In this document: positions 17,018 to 25,272 of the stretch, one piece after another
How the letters are laid out: the number at the start of each line of letters is the position of its first letter
Position numbering within the stretch: the first letter of the stretch is position 1
Source: Promicromonospora soli
GTDB lineage: Bacteria; Actinomycetota; Actinomycetes; Actinomycetales; Cellulomonadaceae
Direction: 5' to 3'
Assembly (NCBI RefSeq): GCF_014653785.1
Contig: NZ_BNAS01000002.1
Span: 532,807-596,806 of the forward strand
DNA: 64,000 nucleotides
Program-made: the position numbers and the translations under genes
The notes under the pieces: generated by a model
Database searches by the model: none
What the model saw: the letters and a program-made list of their open reading frames with translations, nothing else
Told to the model about the DNA's origin: nothing

Positions 17018-18223
17018 TCAGCCCAGCCGTGCGTCGACAGCCTTCGCCGAGAACCGGTCGTCGACGGCGACCCGCGCCAGTCCGATGAGCACGGCGTCCG
17101 GCCCCAGCGCTGCGGGCCGAATGCGCAGTCGCGCGGTCGCCCGGGGCTGCGCTCCCGCGTACACGCCCGCGCGGATCCCGGCGATCATGGTCGGCACCGC
17201 CAGCTCGCCGGCCACGACTAGGTCGGCCGGGTTGAGCACCCCGACCACCAGGGCCAGCACGCGCCCGATCAGGCCTGCGGCCCGGTCGAGCTCCGCGGTC
17301 ACGAGCGGGTCCCCGCGCTCGGCGAGCGCCCGCAGCTCGGCGAGCGAGCCGACGTCGGCCCCGGCCTCCCCGAGGCGGCGCAGCAGCGCCGCGCCGCCCG
17401 CCTCGGCGGCGAGGCAGCCCCGTCGGCCGCACCGGCAGACGGCGTCCCCGCCCACGTCGATGTGCCCGATATCGCCCGCGCCGCCGTCGGTCCCGCGGTA
17501 GGTGTGACCGTCGATGACGAGGCCCGCCCCGAGGAATCCGGACACCTTGACCAGCACGAAGGGCTGCGGCCAGTCGTCCCGCCGGGCGCCGAGCTCGGTG
17601 AACTCGCCGTATGCCATGGCGTCGGCGTCGTTCTCGAGGTGGACCGGCACGTCGAACCGTGCGCGCACGGCCTCCACGACGGGCCACGCGCCCCAGCCCG
17701 GCATGACGGGCGGATCGGACAGCCGGTGGTCGTGCGGGTCGACGGGTCCAGGCACGGACAGGGCGACCCCGCCGACGGCGGCCGGCTTGATCCCGGCGTC
17801 GGCCAGGAGGGCGTCGAACGCGTCCAGCAGCTGCGGCACCACGACGCCGGGCCCCGCCGCGAGGTCCACGGCCAGGGGCGCGCGTGTCAGAAGGACCCCG
17901 TGCGGGTCGACGACGGCGATCTCCCCCGCGGCCGCGGAGGGAGCTTGCGAGCCCCGCACGGCAGCGGGATCAGGCACAGCGCCGAGCTCGAGCGACGCCA
18001 CGAGCACGAGCGAGTCGGCCGGGTCGAAGACGAACCGCTCCGAGCGCCGCCCGCCCGTTGCTCCCGCGTCGCCCGCCGCGCGGACGATGCCCGCCGCCAC
18101 GAGCGCGTCCATCCGCTGCGCCACGGTGACTCGCGACAGCCCCGTCGCCTCGAGTACCTGGGTACGCGTGCTCGCCCGCCCGCTCCGGATGAGCTGCAGG
18201 ATCTCGCCCGCGCCTGCTGCCAC
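17018..18223 (-). CDS. ROK-family transcriptional regulator
   Basis: The 401-residue protein combines an N-terminal winged helix-turn-helix (EILQLIRSGRASTRTQVLEATGLSR region) with a ROK sugar-kinase-like domain. The domain carries the ROK zinc motif CRCGRRGCLAAEA and the GHIDVGG segment. ROK repressors of this type (NagC/XylR/Mlc relatives) sense sugars or phosphosugars and control adjacent uptake genes. GTG at 18223 is the first reasonable start in the correct reading; a much longer open frame upstream is antisense to the permease genes. It follows permease 2 by 29 bases and is probably the last gene of the transporter operon, so it likely regulates that operon. Confidence 0.9.
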   Translation of the reverse strand: MAAGAGEILQLIRSGRASTRTQVLEATGLSRVTVAQRMDALVAAGIVRAAGDAGATGGRRSERFVFDPADSLVLVASLELGAVPDPAAVRGSQAPSAAAGEIAVVDPHGVLLTRAPLAVDLAAGPGVVVPQLLDAFDALLADAGIKPAAVGGVALSVPGPVDPHDHRLSDPPVMPGWGAWPVVEAVRARFDVPVHLENDADAMAYGEFTELGARRDDWPQPFVLVKVSGFLGAGLVIDGHTYRGTDGGAGDIGHIDVGGDAVCRCGRRGCLAAEAGGAALLRRLGEAGADVGSLAELRALAERGDPLVTAELDRAAGLIGRVLALVVGVLNPADLVVAGELAVPTMIAGIRAGVYAGAQPRATARLRIRPAALGPDAVLIGLARVAVDDRFSAKAVDARLG

Positions 18224-18252
18224 GTTCCGCCTCTGTCTCTCCGCCGGCCCGA

Positions 18253-19119
18253 CTAGCCCTTGTCGGCGCCGGCGGTCAGCCCTTCGGTGAGTGCCCGCTC
18301 GGCCACCCCGTACAGAATCACGATCGGCACGGTGAGGAGCACGCTGCCCGCCATGAGGACGGTCTTCGAGACTTCCTGACCGTCGGCGAGGCGGGTCAGC
18401 CCGAGCGACACCGTCCACAGGTCCTGCTTTGCCGACAGGAACAGGAGGGCGAACAGGAACTCGTTCCAGGCAATCATGAACGAGTAGAGGGCGGTGGACA
18501 TGATCGTAGGCATCGCGAGCGGCACGGTGATGCGGGTCATGATCTGCAAGCGGGAGGCTCCGTCGATCACCGCCGCCTCGTCGATGGACTCCGGGATGCC
18601 CGCGAGGTAGTTGCGCAGCATGTGCACCGAGACCGGCACGGTCAGCGCCACGTACGCGATCACGAGCCCCACCAGGGACGATCCGAGCCCCAGGACCTGG
18701 AACCCGACGAACACCGGCACCGCGATGATGATCGTCGGGAACAGGTACACGGCCAGGAAAAGCCACGAGACCTGCGAGCGCCCCGCGAACCGCAGGCGCG
18801 TCAGCGCGTACGACGCCGGGACCACCAGCGCGACGGTCAGCGCCGACGCCCCGATCGCGACGATCGCGGAGTTGCGCATGAACCGCGCGAACCCGTACCC
18901 GCCGTCCTCCTCCGAGGCCAGCACCTCGCGGTAGGTCTCGGTGGTGATCCGGTCGAGGGTGGGCAGCACGTGCAGAGGTTCGCGCAGCAGGTCGTCGATG
19001 CGCACGAAGCTCAGGATGAGCATGTACACGAACGGCACCACCGTGGCCACGACGAGCGCCGCGATCACGACGACGCGCAGCACCCGCAGCACGCGGCTCT
19101 GGACGGACACCGACCTCAT
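18253..19119 (-). CDS. Carbohydrate ABC transporter permease (MalG-type)
   Basis: This 288-residue membrane protein has six predicted membrane segments and the EAA loop (DEAAVIDGASRLQIMTRIT) that contacts the ATPase. Composition and length fit the MalG/CUT1 group of sugar permeases. Its ATG overlaps the stop of the preceding permease gene by one base, so the two subunits are coupled. No ATPase gene is present in the cluster, as is common in actinobacteria where a shared MsiK-type ATPase serves several importers. Confidence 0.94.
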   Translation of the reverse strand: MRSVSVQSRVLRVLRVVVIAALVVATVVPFVYMLILSFVRIDDLLREPLHVLPTLDRITTETYREVLASEEDGGYGFARFMRNSAIVAIGASALTVALVVPASYALTRLRFAGRSQVSWLFLAVYLFPTIIIAVPVFVGFQVLGLGSSLVGLVIAYVALTVPVSVHMLRNYLAGIPESIDEAAVIDGASRLQIMTRITVPLAMPTIMSTALYSFMIAWNEFLFALLFLSAKQDLWTVSLGLTRLADGQEVSKTVLMAGSVLLTVPIVILYGVAERALTEGLTAGADKG

Positions 19120-20012
19120 CACGACTCCCTCTGCTTGGCCGTCAGGCGCAGGTAGATCGCCAGCGCGACGCCCAGGAACACGGCCATCACGGCGGCGGTC
19201 GCGCTTGCGCCGCCGATATCGCTCGAGCCGGTGAGCTGCTCGAACACCCGCACCGAGGCCACCTGCGTGCCGGCGGCACCACCGGTGAGCAGGTAGACGT
19301 CGTCGAACTCGTTGAAGGCCATGACCATGCGGAACAGGACCAGCAGCGCCACCGTGGGCAGCAGCTGGGGCAGCACCACGAACCAGAACTTCTGCAGCGG
19401 CGTGGCGCCGTCGACCACCGCGGCCTCCTCGATCTCGCGGCTGAGGCCCGTCAGGGCCGCCCCGAGGAACAGGAACGCGAACGGGAAGTACCGCCAGATG
19501 TCGTAGACGATGACGGTGAGGAGCGCCGTGGGCGCGGAGCTGAGGAAGTTGACCGGGTGCTCCCACCCGAGCACCTGGGTACCGAACGCGTTCACCACGC
19601 CGTACTGCGGGTTCAGCGCCACCTGCCACACGAACGTGGTGGCCACGACGGGCGCCACGTACGGGAGCAGCATCACCGCGCGCAGCGGCGCTCGGAACCG
19701 GAATCGGTCGCGGAACGCGAGGGCCGCCACGAGGCCCACCCCGATGGAGCCGACGGTAGTCGCCACCGAGTACTCGACGGTGGTGAGCAGCGCCTGCCAG
19801 AACGCGGGCGCGGCGAGCACGTCCGCGTAGTTGTCGAGCGTGAGCTCGTTGAACAGGCCGTTGCGGGCCACGTCCACGTACCGCGCGTCCTGGAACGAGA
19901 GCACGACTGTCCACACGATGGGGATGACGATGATCGCGGCCACCACCAGCACCACGGGCGTGACGAGAGTGATGCCGTCGCGGTTCTCGAACCCCCGCAA
20001 CTTGGACCCCAT
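19119..20012 (-). CDS. Carbohydrate ABC transporter permease (MalF-type)
   Basis: The 297-residue inner-membrane permease carries an EAA loop (EEAAVVDGATPLQKFWFVV) and a typical CUT1 pattern of six membrane segments. It should pair with the MalG-type subunit encoded immediately downstream and receive substrate from the lipoprotein encoded upstream. Start ATG at 20012 is preceded by AGGAGGG, a good ribosome binding site. About 100 bases separating it from the binding-protein gene hold a large palindromic repeat, which may lower expression of the permeases relative to the binding protein. Confidence 0.94.
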   Translation of the reverse strand: MGSKLRGFENRDGITLVTPVVLVVAAIIVIPIVWTVVLSFQDARYVDVARNGLFNELTLDNYADVLAAPAFWQALLTTVEYSVATTVGSIGVGLVAALAFRDRFRFRAPLRAVMLLPYVAPVVATTFVWQVALNPQYGVVNAFGTQVLGWEHPVNFLSSAPTALLTVIVYDIWRYFPFAFLFLGAALTGLSREIEEAAVVDGATPLQKFWFVVLPQLLPTVALLVLFRMVMAFNEFDDVYLLTGGAAGTQVASVRVFEQLTGSSDIGGASATAAVMAVFLGVALAIYLRLTAKQRES

Positions 20013-20047
20013 TCCTACTCCCTCCTCTCTCTGTGTGGGCGTGCCTT

Positions 20048-20108
20048 GTTGTGGGCGCGATCGTTGCGCCTAAAACGGACGCGTAGTCGCAACGGTCGCG
20101 CCCACAAC
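20048..20108. repeat. Dispersed palindromic element, copy 2
   Basis: This is an inverted copy of the element at 5931-5993, with 21-base arms (GTTGTGGGCGCGATCGTTGC and its near-complement, one G:T difference). It lies inside the sugar-uptake operon between the binding protein and the first permease, where an mRNA hairpin could stabilise the upstream message or attenuate downstream expression. Confidence 0.8.
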
Positions 20109-20117
20109 CAACGGGGT

Positions 20118-21521
20118 TCAGTCGCGGGCGGCGATCTCGGACACCGCTTCCTGCATGGTCGTCTGGGCCTGGGCAGCGTCGATGCTGCCCGACCCGAGGT
20201 CGGCGGCTGCTTTGGCGAGCGGCAGCTCGCTCGTGATCGGGCCCAGGATCGCGCCTTGCCCCTGGGGCAGCGCCCAGCGGTCCGCGGACTCCGGGGCCGC
20301 GGCCAGGGTGTCGGTCACCTCGGCGGGCCAGACGTCGGAGAACGTCTTCTTGGAGTCGACGCCGATCTCCAGCTCGGACCACGCGTCCGTGTACTCGGTC
20401 GGGCTCTCGGCCGTGCCGGTCCGCACGGGCACCTTGCCCTCGGGAGCCATGGACAGCCAGTCCTCGTAGGCGTCGGACATCATGTACTGCACGAAGTCCG
20501 TCGTCTCCGGGTCCGCGCCGTCGGTGATGCCCCAGGACACGAACTCGACGTACCCGGCGGCGTCCCCGCCCGACGACGGCCCCTCCACCACGGGGACGAC
20601 ACCGGTGTTCTCGGCGAGCCAGCCCGGGTCGTCGGCACACTCGTCGCACGACGGCGTGAACTCCTCCCGCAGGCCTGCCATCTCGTCCAGCAGGAAGGAC
20701 GACCAGACGGTCATCGCCGCCTGTCCGGCGAAGTAGGAGGACCGCGTGGACTCGACGCCCTGCGATCCCTCCGGCGAGAACTCGCTCGCCAGGTCGCCGT
20801 ACAGCTCGATCGTCTCGGTGCACTCGGGGCTGTCGAGGGTCGCCTCCCCGGCGTCGTCCACGAGCTCGCAGCCGTTGCCCTGGGCCAGGAACTCGAGCGT
20901 CTGCTGCGTGAACGGGTCGGCCGCGTCCGTGGACAGCGTGATCCCGTACCGGCCGCGCGTCGTGAGCTCCTCGGCGGCCGCGCGCAGGTCGGCGTAGGTG
21001 GTGGGCGGCTCGAGGCCGGCCTCCTCGAAGAGGTCGGTGCGGTAGTAGACCATCATCGGCCAGGCGTCCGACGGTACGGCCAGCACCTCGTCGCCGTCGC
21101 TCGTCAGTTCCAGGGCCTCCGGCGTGAACGTGTCGGCGCCGAGTGCCTCGACCACCTCGGCGGCGGCGTCGCGGTCGAGGTAGCCGTCCCGGTCGAAGGA
21201 CCGGACCAGTCCAGGGCTGATCGCGTTGACCACGTCCGGCATCTCGTCGCCGGAGAGTGCCGCAGCGGACAGGAGCTGGGAGACCTGGTCCTCCTCAACG
21301 GGCACCAGATCGGTCTCGACACCCGCATCCTCGGCCCAGGCGTCCATCGCGGCCTCCTGGATGGCGAGGCGCTCGGGCTGGGTCTCGACGGTCCAGACGG
21401 TGACCGTCCCGTCAGACTCGGGGCCGCCGCTGCCGCAGGCGGTGAGCGTGAGCACCGCGGCCGCGGCCGTCGACGCTGCGATCGTCAGGCGGGCAGTGGC
21501 CGCCCGGTTGTGCCGGAGCAT
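20118..21521 (-). CDS. Sugar-binding lipoprotein of an ABC importer
   Basis: The 467-residue protein has a lipoprotein signal with lipobox LTAC near residue 29, then a class of extracellular solute-binding protein typical of CUT1 sugar importers (TVTVWTVETQPER near the mature start, the hinge-like FVSWGITDGADPETTDFVQY region later). Four Cys residues in the middle (NGCELVDD, SPECTET, PSCDECADD) could form disulphides. It captures an oligosaccharide and hands it to the two permeases. It is first in its operon, and its start is divergent from the glycosidase gene across a 60-base promoter region. The exact sugar is not predictable, but the GH63-like neighbour suggests an alpha-linked glucoside or mannoside. 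Confidence 0.92.
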   Translation of the reverse strand: MLRHNRAATARLTIAASTAAAAVLTLTACGSGGPESDGTVTVWTVETQPERLAIQEAAMDAWAEDAGVETDLVPVEEDQVSQLLSAAALSGDEMPDVVNAISPGLVRSFDRDGYLDRDAAAEVVEALGADTFTPEALELTSDGDEVLAVPSDAWPMMVYYRTDLFEEAGLEPPTTYADLRAAAEELTTRGRYGITLSTDAADPFTQQTLEFLAQGNGCELVDDAGEATLDSPECTETIELYGDLASEFSPEGSQGVESTRSSYFAGQAAMTVWSSFLLDEMAGLREEFTPSCDECADDPGWLAENTGVVPVVEGPSSGGDAAGYVEFVSWGITDGADPETTDFVQYMMSDAYEDWLSMAPEGKVPVRTGTAESPTEYTDAWSELEIGVDSKKTFSDVWPAEVTDTLAAAPESADRWALPQGQGAILGPITSELPLAKAAADLGSGSIDAAQAQTTMQEAVSEIAARD

Positions 21522-21581
21522 GACGTCTCCTCGTCATCGAGTGAGTGGATCGGGCACTTATGTCTAGCCTATTGTCGAAAG

Positions 21582-23036
21582 GTGCACAAGGACTTGGGGG
21601 AAGGTGCGGTCGACGCCGCGGCGCGCGTCCTCGACACGAACTGGACCGGCCGGCACACGGTCCCGGCCACGGGCCTGTACCCGCACCAGTGGAGCTGGGA
21701 CTCGGCGTTCGTAGCGATCGGGACGCGGCATCGTGAGCCAGAGCGCGCGCGGGCGGAGCTGGTCACGCTGCTCGACGCCCAGTGGTCCGACGGACGCGTG
21801 CCGCAGATCGTCTACGACGTCGGGCGCGACGACGACTACGCCCCCGGGGCCGGGTTCTGGGAGGCGGGGTCCGGGCCGGCGAGGTCCGGCCTGGCGACGT
21901 CCGGGCCGGCGACGTCCGGGCTGGTGCAGCCGCCAATGCATGCCTGGGCCGCGTGGCTGGTGCACTGCGCGGACCCGGCCGGTTCCGCGCGGGATGGATT
22001 CCTCGCGCGCGTGTACCCCCGACTCGTGCGCTGGCACGGGTATCTGCGCGTCCGGCGCGCAGGCGCCGTCGGCCTGCCGGTGACGAAGCATCCCTGGGAG
22101 ACCGGCACGGACAACTCGCCGCTGTGGGACGCCGCGCTCGACCGGGTGCCGCCGGAGGCGGGGACCGCCATCCGACGGCCGGACCTGCAGCATGCCGGGG
22201 CCGGCGAGCGCCCCGGCAGCCGCGACTACCGGCGCTACTACCGCCTCGCCGAGACCTACCGCTACGCCGGCTGCGCCGACGACGTCCCTATCGGCTTCGC
22301 CATGGTCTGCCCCCTGTTCACCACGGTGCTGGCGGTCTCGGAGCTGGCCCTGGCCCGGATGGCCCGGACTCTGCACGACGGCGGCGGGGGCGGGGCGTCC
22401 GGTGGCGACGGGGGCGGCGGTTTCGGGGATGGCGGGGGCGTGGCCGGTCTGGGGCACAGCGACCGCAACGGCGACGGCGGCCGTGCCGGCGCACACGAGG
22501 CGGCGGCCGCCAGCCTGATCACCGCGATGGACGAGCATCTCTGGGACGAAGACGTCGGGCTGTACGTGGCGCTGGACGACACCACCGGCGAGCGCGTCCG
22601 TCGGGCAACGGTGAACGGCCTGGTTCCGCTGCTTCTGGCGGATGCCGGGGCCGGAGCTGGGGCCAGAGCTGGGGCCAGGGCGTTGAGGGTCGAGCGGATG
22701 CTCGCGACGCTGACGGGGGCCGGGTTCCTCGGGGGCGGGCCGTTCGTGCCGAGCACCTCGCGTCAGGACCCCGCGTTCGACCCCGGGCTGTACTGGCGGG
22801 GCCCCGCATGGTTCAACATGTCGTGGCTGTTGCTACGCGCCGTCCGGGCGCTGGGCCGAGGCGACCTCGCCGCCCGCCTGCTGGAGCACTTCGACATCGC
22901 CGCGCCCGAGGGGTTCCCCGAGTACGTGGACCCTGACACGGGGGCCGGCAGGGGAACCCGCCAGTTTTCCTGGACCGCGGCGCTGACCCTGGACGCGCTG
23001 CTCTCGAACGAGTCAGACGTACTACCGGAGCCGTAG
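21582..23036 (+). CDS. GH63-like (MGH1-type) glycosidase
   Basis: The 484-residue protein fits an (alpha/alpha)6-barrel glycosidase of the GH63/mannosylglycerate-hydrolase type. Visible motifs include GLYPHQWSWDSAF near residue 35, KHPWETGTDNSPLWD and WRGPAWFNMSWLL. It lacks a signal peptide, so it would hydrolyse imported sugar in the cytoplasm. GTG at 21582 is the best start, because an in-frame longer reading is antisense to the transporter genes. Odd features are a Gly-rich, low-complexity insert at about residues 267-305 and a short ARSGLATSGPATSG repeat. Divergent from the binding protein, it likely shares ROK control. The exact linkage is unknown. Confidence 0.85.
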   Translation: MHKDLGEGAVDAAARVLDTNWTGRHTVPATGLYPHQWSWDSAFVAIGTRHREPERARAELVTLLDAQWSDGRVPQIVYDVGRDDDYAPGAGFWEAGSGPARSGLATSGPATSGLVQPPMHAWAAWLVHCADPAGSARDGFLARVYPRLVRWHGYLRVRRAGAVGLPVTKHPWETGTDNSPLWDAALDRVPPEAGTAIRRPDLQHAGAGERPGSRDYRRYYRLAETYRYAGCADDVPIGFAMVCPLFTTVLAVSELALARMARTLHDGGGGGASGGDGGGGFGDGGGVAGLGHSDRNGDGGRAGAHEAAAASLITAMDEHLWDEDVGLYVALDDTTGERVRRATVNGLVPLLLADAGAGAGARAGARALRVERMLATLTGAGFLGGGPFVPSTSRQDPAFDPGLYWRGPAWFNMSWLLLRAVRALGRGDLAARLLEHFDIAAPEGFPEYVDPDTGAGRGTRQFSWTAALTLDALLSNESDVLPEP

Positions 23037-23090
23037 CGCCGGAGGAGGTGGACTGGCCCAGCATCGGTCGGACGGTAGGCCAGGCTCACC

Positions 23091-23190
23091 GAGATCGGTC
23101 CAACGGTGAACCGCGCACAGCGAGATCGGTCCTTTGCCCTCAGATCGGTACATCGAAGGACCGATCTCGAGGCAACCGGCCGATCTCAGC
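23091..23190. repeat. Repeated GAGATCGGTCC motif region
   Basis: The motif GAGATCGGTCC occurs directly at 23091 and 23122. It appears inverted at 23158-23168 (GGACCGATCTC), with further partial copies at about 23072, 23142 and 23178. The stretch 23121-23134 pairs perfectly with 23156-23169 as a hairpin. It lies between convergent genes. Confidence 0.7.
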
Positions 23191-23246
23191 GGCGCGGCGA
23201 TGACATCGGACCGAACACATCACCCCTCAGACCCGCACACGCAGAA

Positions 23247-23279
23247 GGCCCCGGCCTCCCCACAGGGGAAGCCGGGGCC
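23247..23279 (-). terminator. Terminator of the rpsF-rplI operon
   Basis: A GC-rich stem (GGCCCCGGCTTCCCC with GGGGAGGCCGGGGCC on the minus strand) is followed by TTCTG, just downstream of rplI. Confidence 0.85.
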
Positions 23280-23327
23280 CTCTCGCGATCAGCAGATCAC
23301 GCGGTCAGACGATCAACTGGCCGAAGC

Positions 23328-23777
23328 TCAGTCGGCGACGACCTGCACGCCGATCTTGGCCGACACCTCAGGGTGCAGGCGGATCGAAACGGTGTAGCTA
23401 CCGGTCGTCTTGATGGACTGACCGATCTCGATCTTGCGCTTGTCGACGGACGGACCGCCGGCAGCGGCAACCGCACCGGCGATGTCGGCCGTGGTCACCG
23501 CGCCGAACAGACGGCCACCGGGGCCGGCGTTCGCCGCGACGACAACCGGCTTCGCGGACAGCGAGCTGGCCAGGGCCTTCGCCTCGTCCAGCGACGCGAT
23601 CTCGCGGGTCTTGCGAGCCTTGCGGATCGCGTTGATGTCGGACTCGGCACCCTTGGTCCAGGGCGTCGCCAGCGAACGCGGGATGAGGAAGTTACGGGCG
23701 TACCCGTCCTTCACCTCAACCACATCGCCGGGCTCACCCAGGCCGGTCACCTCGTGAGTCAGGATCAGCTTTGCCAT
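23328..23777 (-). CDS. rplI: 50S ribosomal protein bL9
   Basis: The 149-residue product is a full-length bL9. It has the N-terminal rRNA-binding domain ([20 protein letters not shown], then [13 protein letters not shown]), a long connecting helix and the C-terminal domain ending in KIGVQVVAD. bL9 binds near the base of the L1 stalk and helps reading-frame maintenance. It is the last gene of the conserved rpsF-ssb-rpsR-rplI operon, 17 bases after rpsR, and is followed by a strong terminator. A good ribosome site (AAGGGA) precedes the ATG. Confidence 0.98.
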   Translation of the reverse strand: MAKLILTHEVTGLGEPGDVVEVKDGYARNFLIPRSLATPWTKGAESDINAIRKARKTREIASLDEAKALASSLSAKPVVVAANAGPGGRLFGAVTTADIAGAVAAAGGPSVDKRKIEIGQSIKTTGSYTVSIRLHPEVSAKIGVQVVAD

Positions 23778-23794
23778 TGTTCTCGATCCCTTCC

Positions 23795-24031
23795 TCAGCG
23801 AGCCGTCGACGTGTACGGCAGCAGGGCCATCTCACGGGCGTTCTTCACGGCCTTCGCGATCTGGCGCTGCTCCTGGACGGAGACGCCGGTGACGCGACGG
23901 GCGCGGATCTTTCCGCGGTCGGAGATGAACTTGCGCAGCAGCGCCGTGTCCTTGTAGTCGATGTTGTTGATCTTCGCCGACTTCAGCGGGTTGATCTTCT
24001 TCTTGGGCTTGCGCACCACAGGCTTCGCCAT
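23795..24031 (-). CDS. rpsR: 30S ribosomal protein bS18 (zinc-free form)
   Basis: This 78-residue bS18 has the usual basic N-terminus and the conserved core ([18 protein letters not shown], then [19 protein letters not shown]). It contains no cysteine, so it is the zinc-independent form; some actinobacteria also carry a zinc-binding paralogue elsewhere. bS18 binds bS6 on the 30S platform, which explains conservation of the operon with rpsF. Confidence 0.98.
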   Translation of the reverse strand: MAKPVVRKPKKKINPLKSAKINNIDYKDTALLRKFISDRGKIRARRVTGVSVQEQRQIAKAVKNAREMALLPYTSTAR

Positions 24032-24110
24032 GGTGTTGCTCCTTCGTCAGGTGCTGCTCACTCCGCCTGGCAGGCCGGGCAAGCAAAAAAGGTGAACTGG
24101 GTGGTGCCGA

Positions 24111-24659
24111 TCAGAACGGCGGGTCGTCCGAGAACGAACCACCGGACGACGCCGGGCCTGCCGTGGCCCACGGGTCGTCATTGCTCTGACCGCCACCGGA
24201 AGAGCTGAATCCTCCACCGGAGCCGCCGCCCTGCTGGGCGCCGCCTCCGCCGTTGTAGCCACCGCCGCCGCCACCGAAGCCGCCGCCACCGGACCGCTGG
24301 GCCCGGGTGACCTTGGCCGTGGCGTAGCGCAGGGACGGACCGATCTCGTCCACCTGCAGCTCCACGACAGTGCGCTTCTCGCCCTCACGGGTCTCGTAGG
24401 AGCGCTGGACCAGGCGACCCTGCGCGATGACGCGCGTGCCCTTGGTCAGCGACTCCGCGACACTCTCCGCGGCCTCGCGCCAGATCGAGCAGCGCATGAA
24501 CAGGGTTTCCCCGTCCTTCCACTCGTTGCTCTGGCGGTCGAAGGTCCGCGGGGTCGACGCCACCGTGAAGTTGGCGACCGCCGCACCTGAAGGGGTGAAG
24601 CGCAGCTCGGGGTCCCCGGTCAGGTTCCCGATCACTGTGATGACAGTTTCACCAGCCAT
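24111..24659 (-). CDS. ssb: Single-stranded DNA-binding protein
   Basis: The 182-residue SSB has an OB-fold ([18 protein letters not shown], then [18 protein letters not shown] and [19 protein letters not shown]), a long Gly-rich linker and the acidic tip DDPPF that recruits repair and replication proteins. I chose ATG at 24659; a longer reading adds 20 residues without family similarity. It lies between rpsF and rpsR, the standard order. Confidence 0.97.
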   Translation of the reverse strand: MAGETVITVIGNLTGDPELRFTPSGAAVANFTVASTPRTFDRQSNEWKDGETLFMRCSIWREAAESVAESLTKGTRVIAQGRLVQRSYETREGEKRTVVELQVDEIGPSLRYATAKVTRAQRSGGGGFGGGGGGYNGGGGAQQGGGSGGGFSSSGGGQSNDDPWATAGPASSGGSFSDDPPF

Positions 24660-24768
24660 GCCAATTCCTCGATTCAGTCGACGTTCCGTACGCGGTGCGT
24701 GGGTTCGCGGTGAATGCAACCACGAACCACTGACACTCGCGCGGGCGCAGAGGGTTCAGTTCCGACGA

Positions 24769-25059
24769 CTACTTGTCGCCGGTGCGCAGGATCTTGGTAC
24801 GGAGCACGACCTCGTTGAGGCCGAGCTGACGGTCCAGCTCCTTGGCGGTAGCAGACGTCGCGGTGAAGTCGACCACGGCGTAGATGCCCTCGGACTTCTT
24901 CAGGATGTCGAACGCCAGGCGGCGGCGACCCCAGATGTCCACCTTGTCGACGGTCCCACCCTCGGTCGTGATGACCGACAGGTACTTGTCGAGCGACGGG
25001 GCAACGGTGCGCTCCTCGACCTCCGGGTCCAGGATCACCATCAGTTCGTACTGACGCAT
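24769..25059 (-). CDS. rpsF: 30S ribosomal protein bS6
   Basis: The 96-residue bS6 begins [17 protein letters not shown] and contains the family segment [24 protein letters not shown] at 25059 is preceded by AGGAGGT with ideal spacing; a GTG four codons upstream lies within that ribosome site and is not a start. It is the first gene of the rpsF-ssb-rpsR-rplI operon. Confidence 0.97.
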   Translation of the reverse strand: MRQYELMVILDPEVEERTVAPSLDKYLSVITTEGGTVDKVDIWGRRRLAFDILKKSEGIYAVVDFTATSATAKELDRQLGLNEVVLRTKILRTGDK

Positions 25060-25272
25060 GTGTATACCCACCTCCTCTGGTCTCAGCGGTCACGGTCGTT
25101 CCGTGACAGGAGGGTTCACAGCAAGGGTCAAGACTACCCGCCATGCGCCAGACGGCGGAATCGACCGCGCGAGACCCCTCTCACACGCCGGTTCCCACCC
25201 ATCCGGGCACGGCCGAGGGGTCGTCTCCCGCAGGAGACGGCCCCTCGGTTCACGGGTCCGGGACGACGCGAG

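Noticed and set aside
19557-21560. Very long plus-strand open frame over the sugar transporter genes
   Set aside because: It is antisense to clear permease and binding-protein genes and is Arg/Val/Leu-biased as expected for GC-rich shadow frames; only its last part is the real glycosidase.
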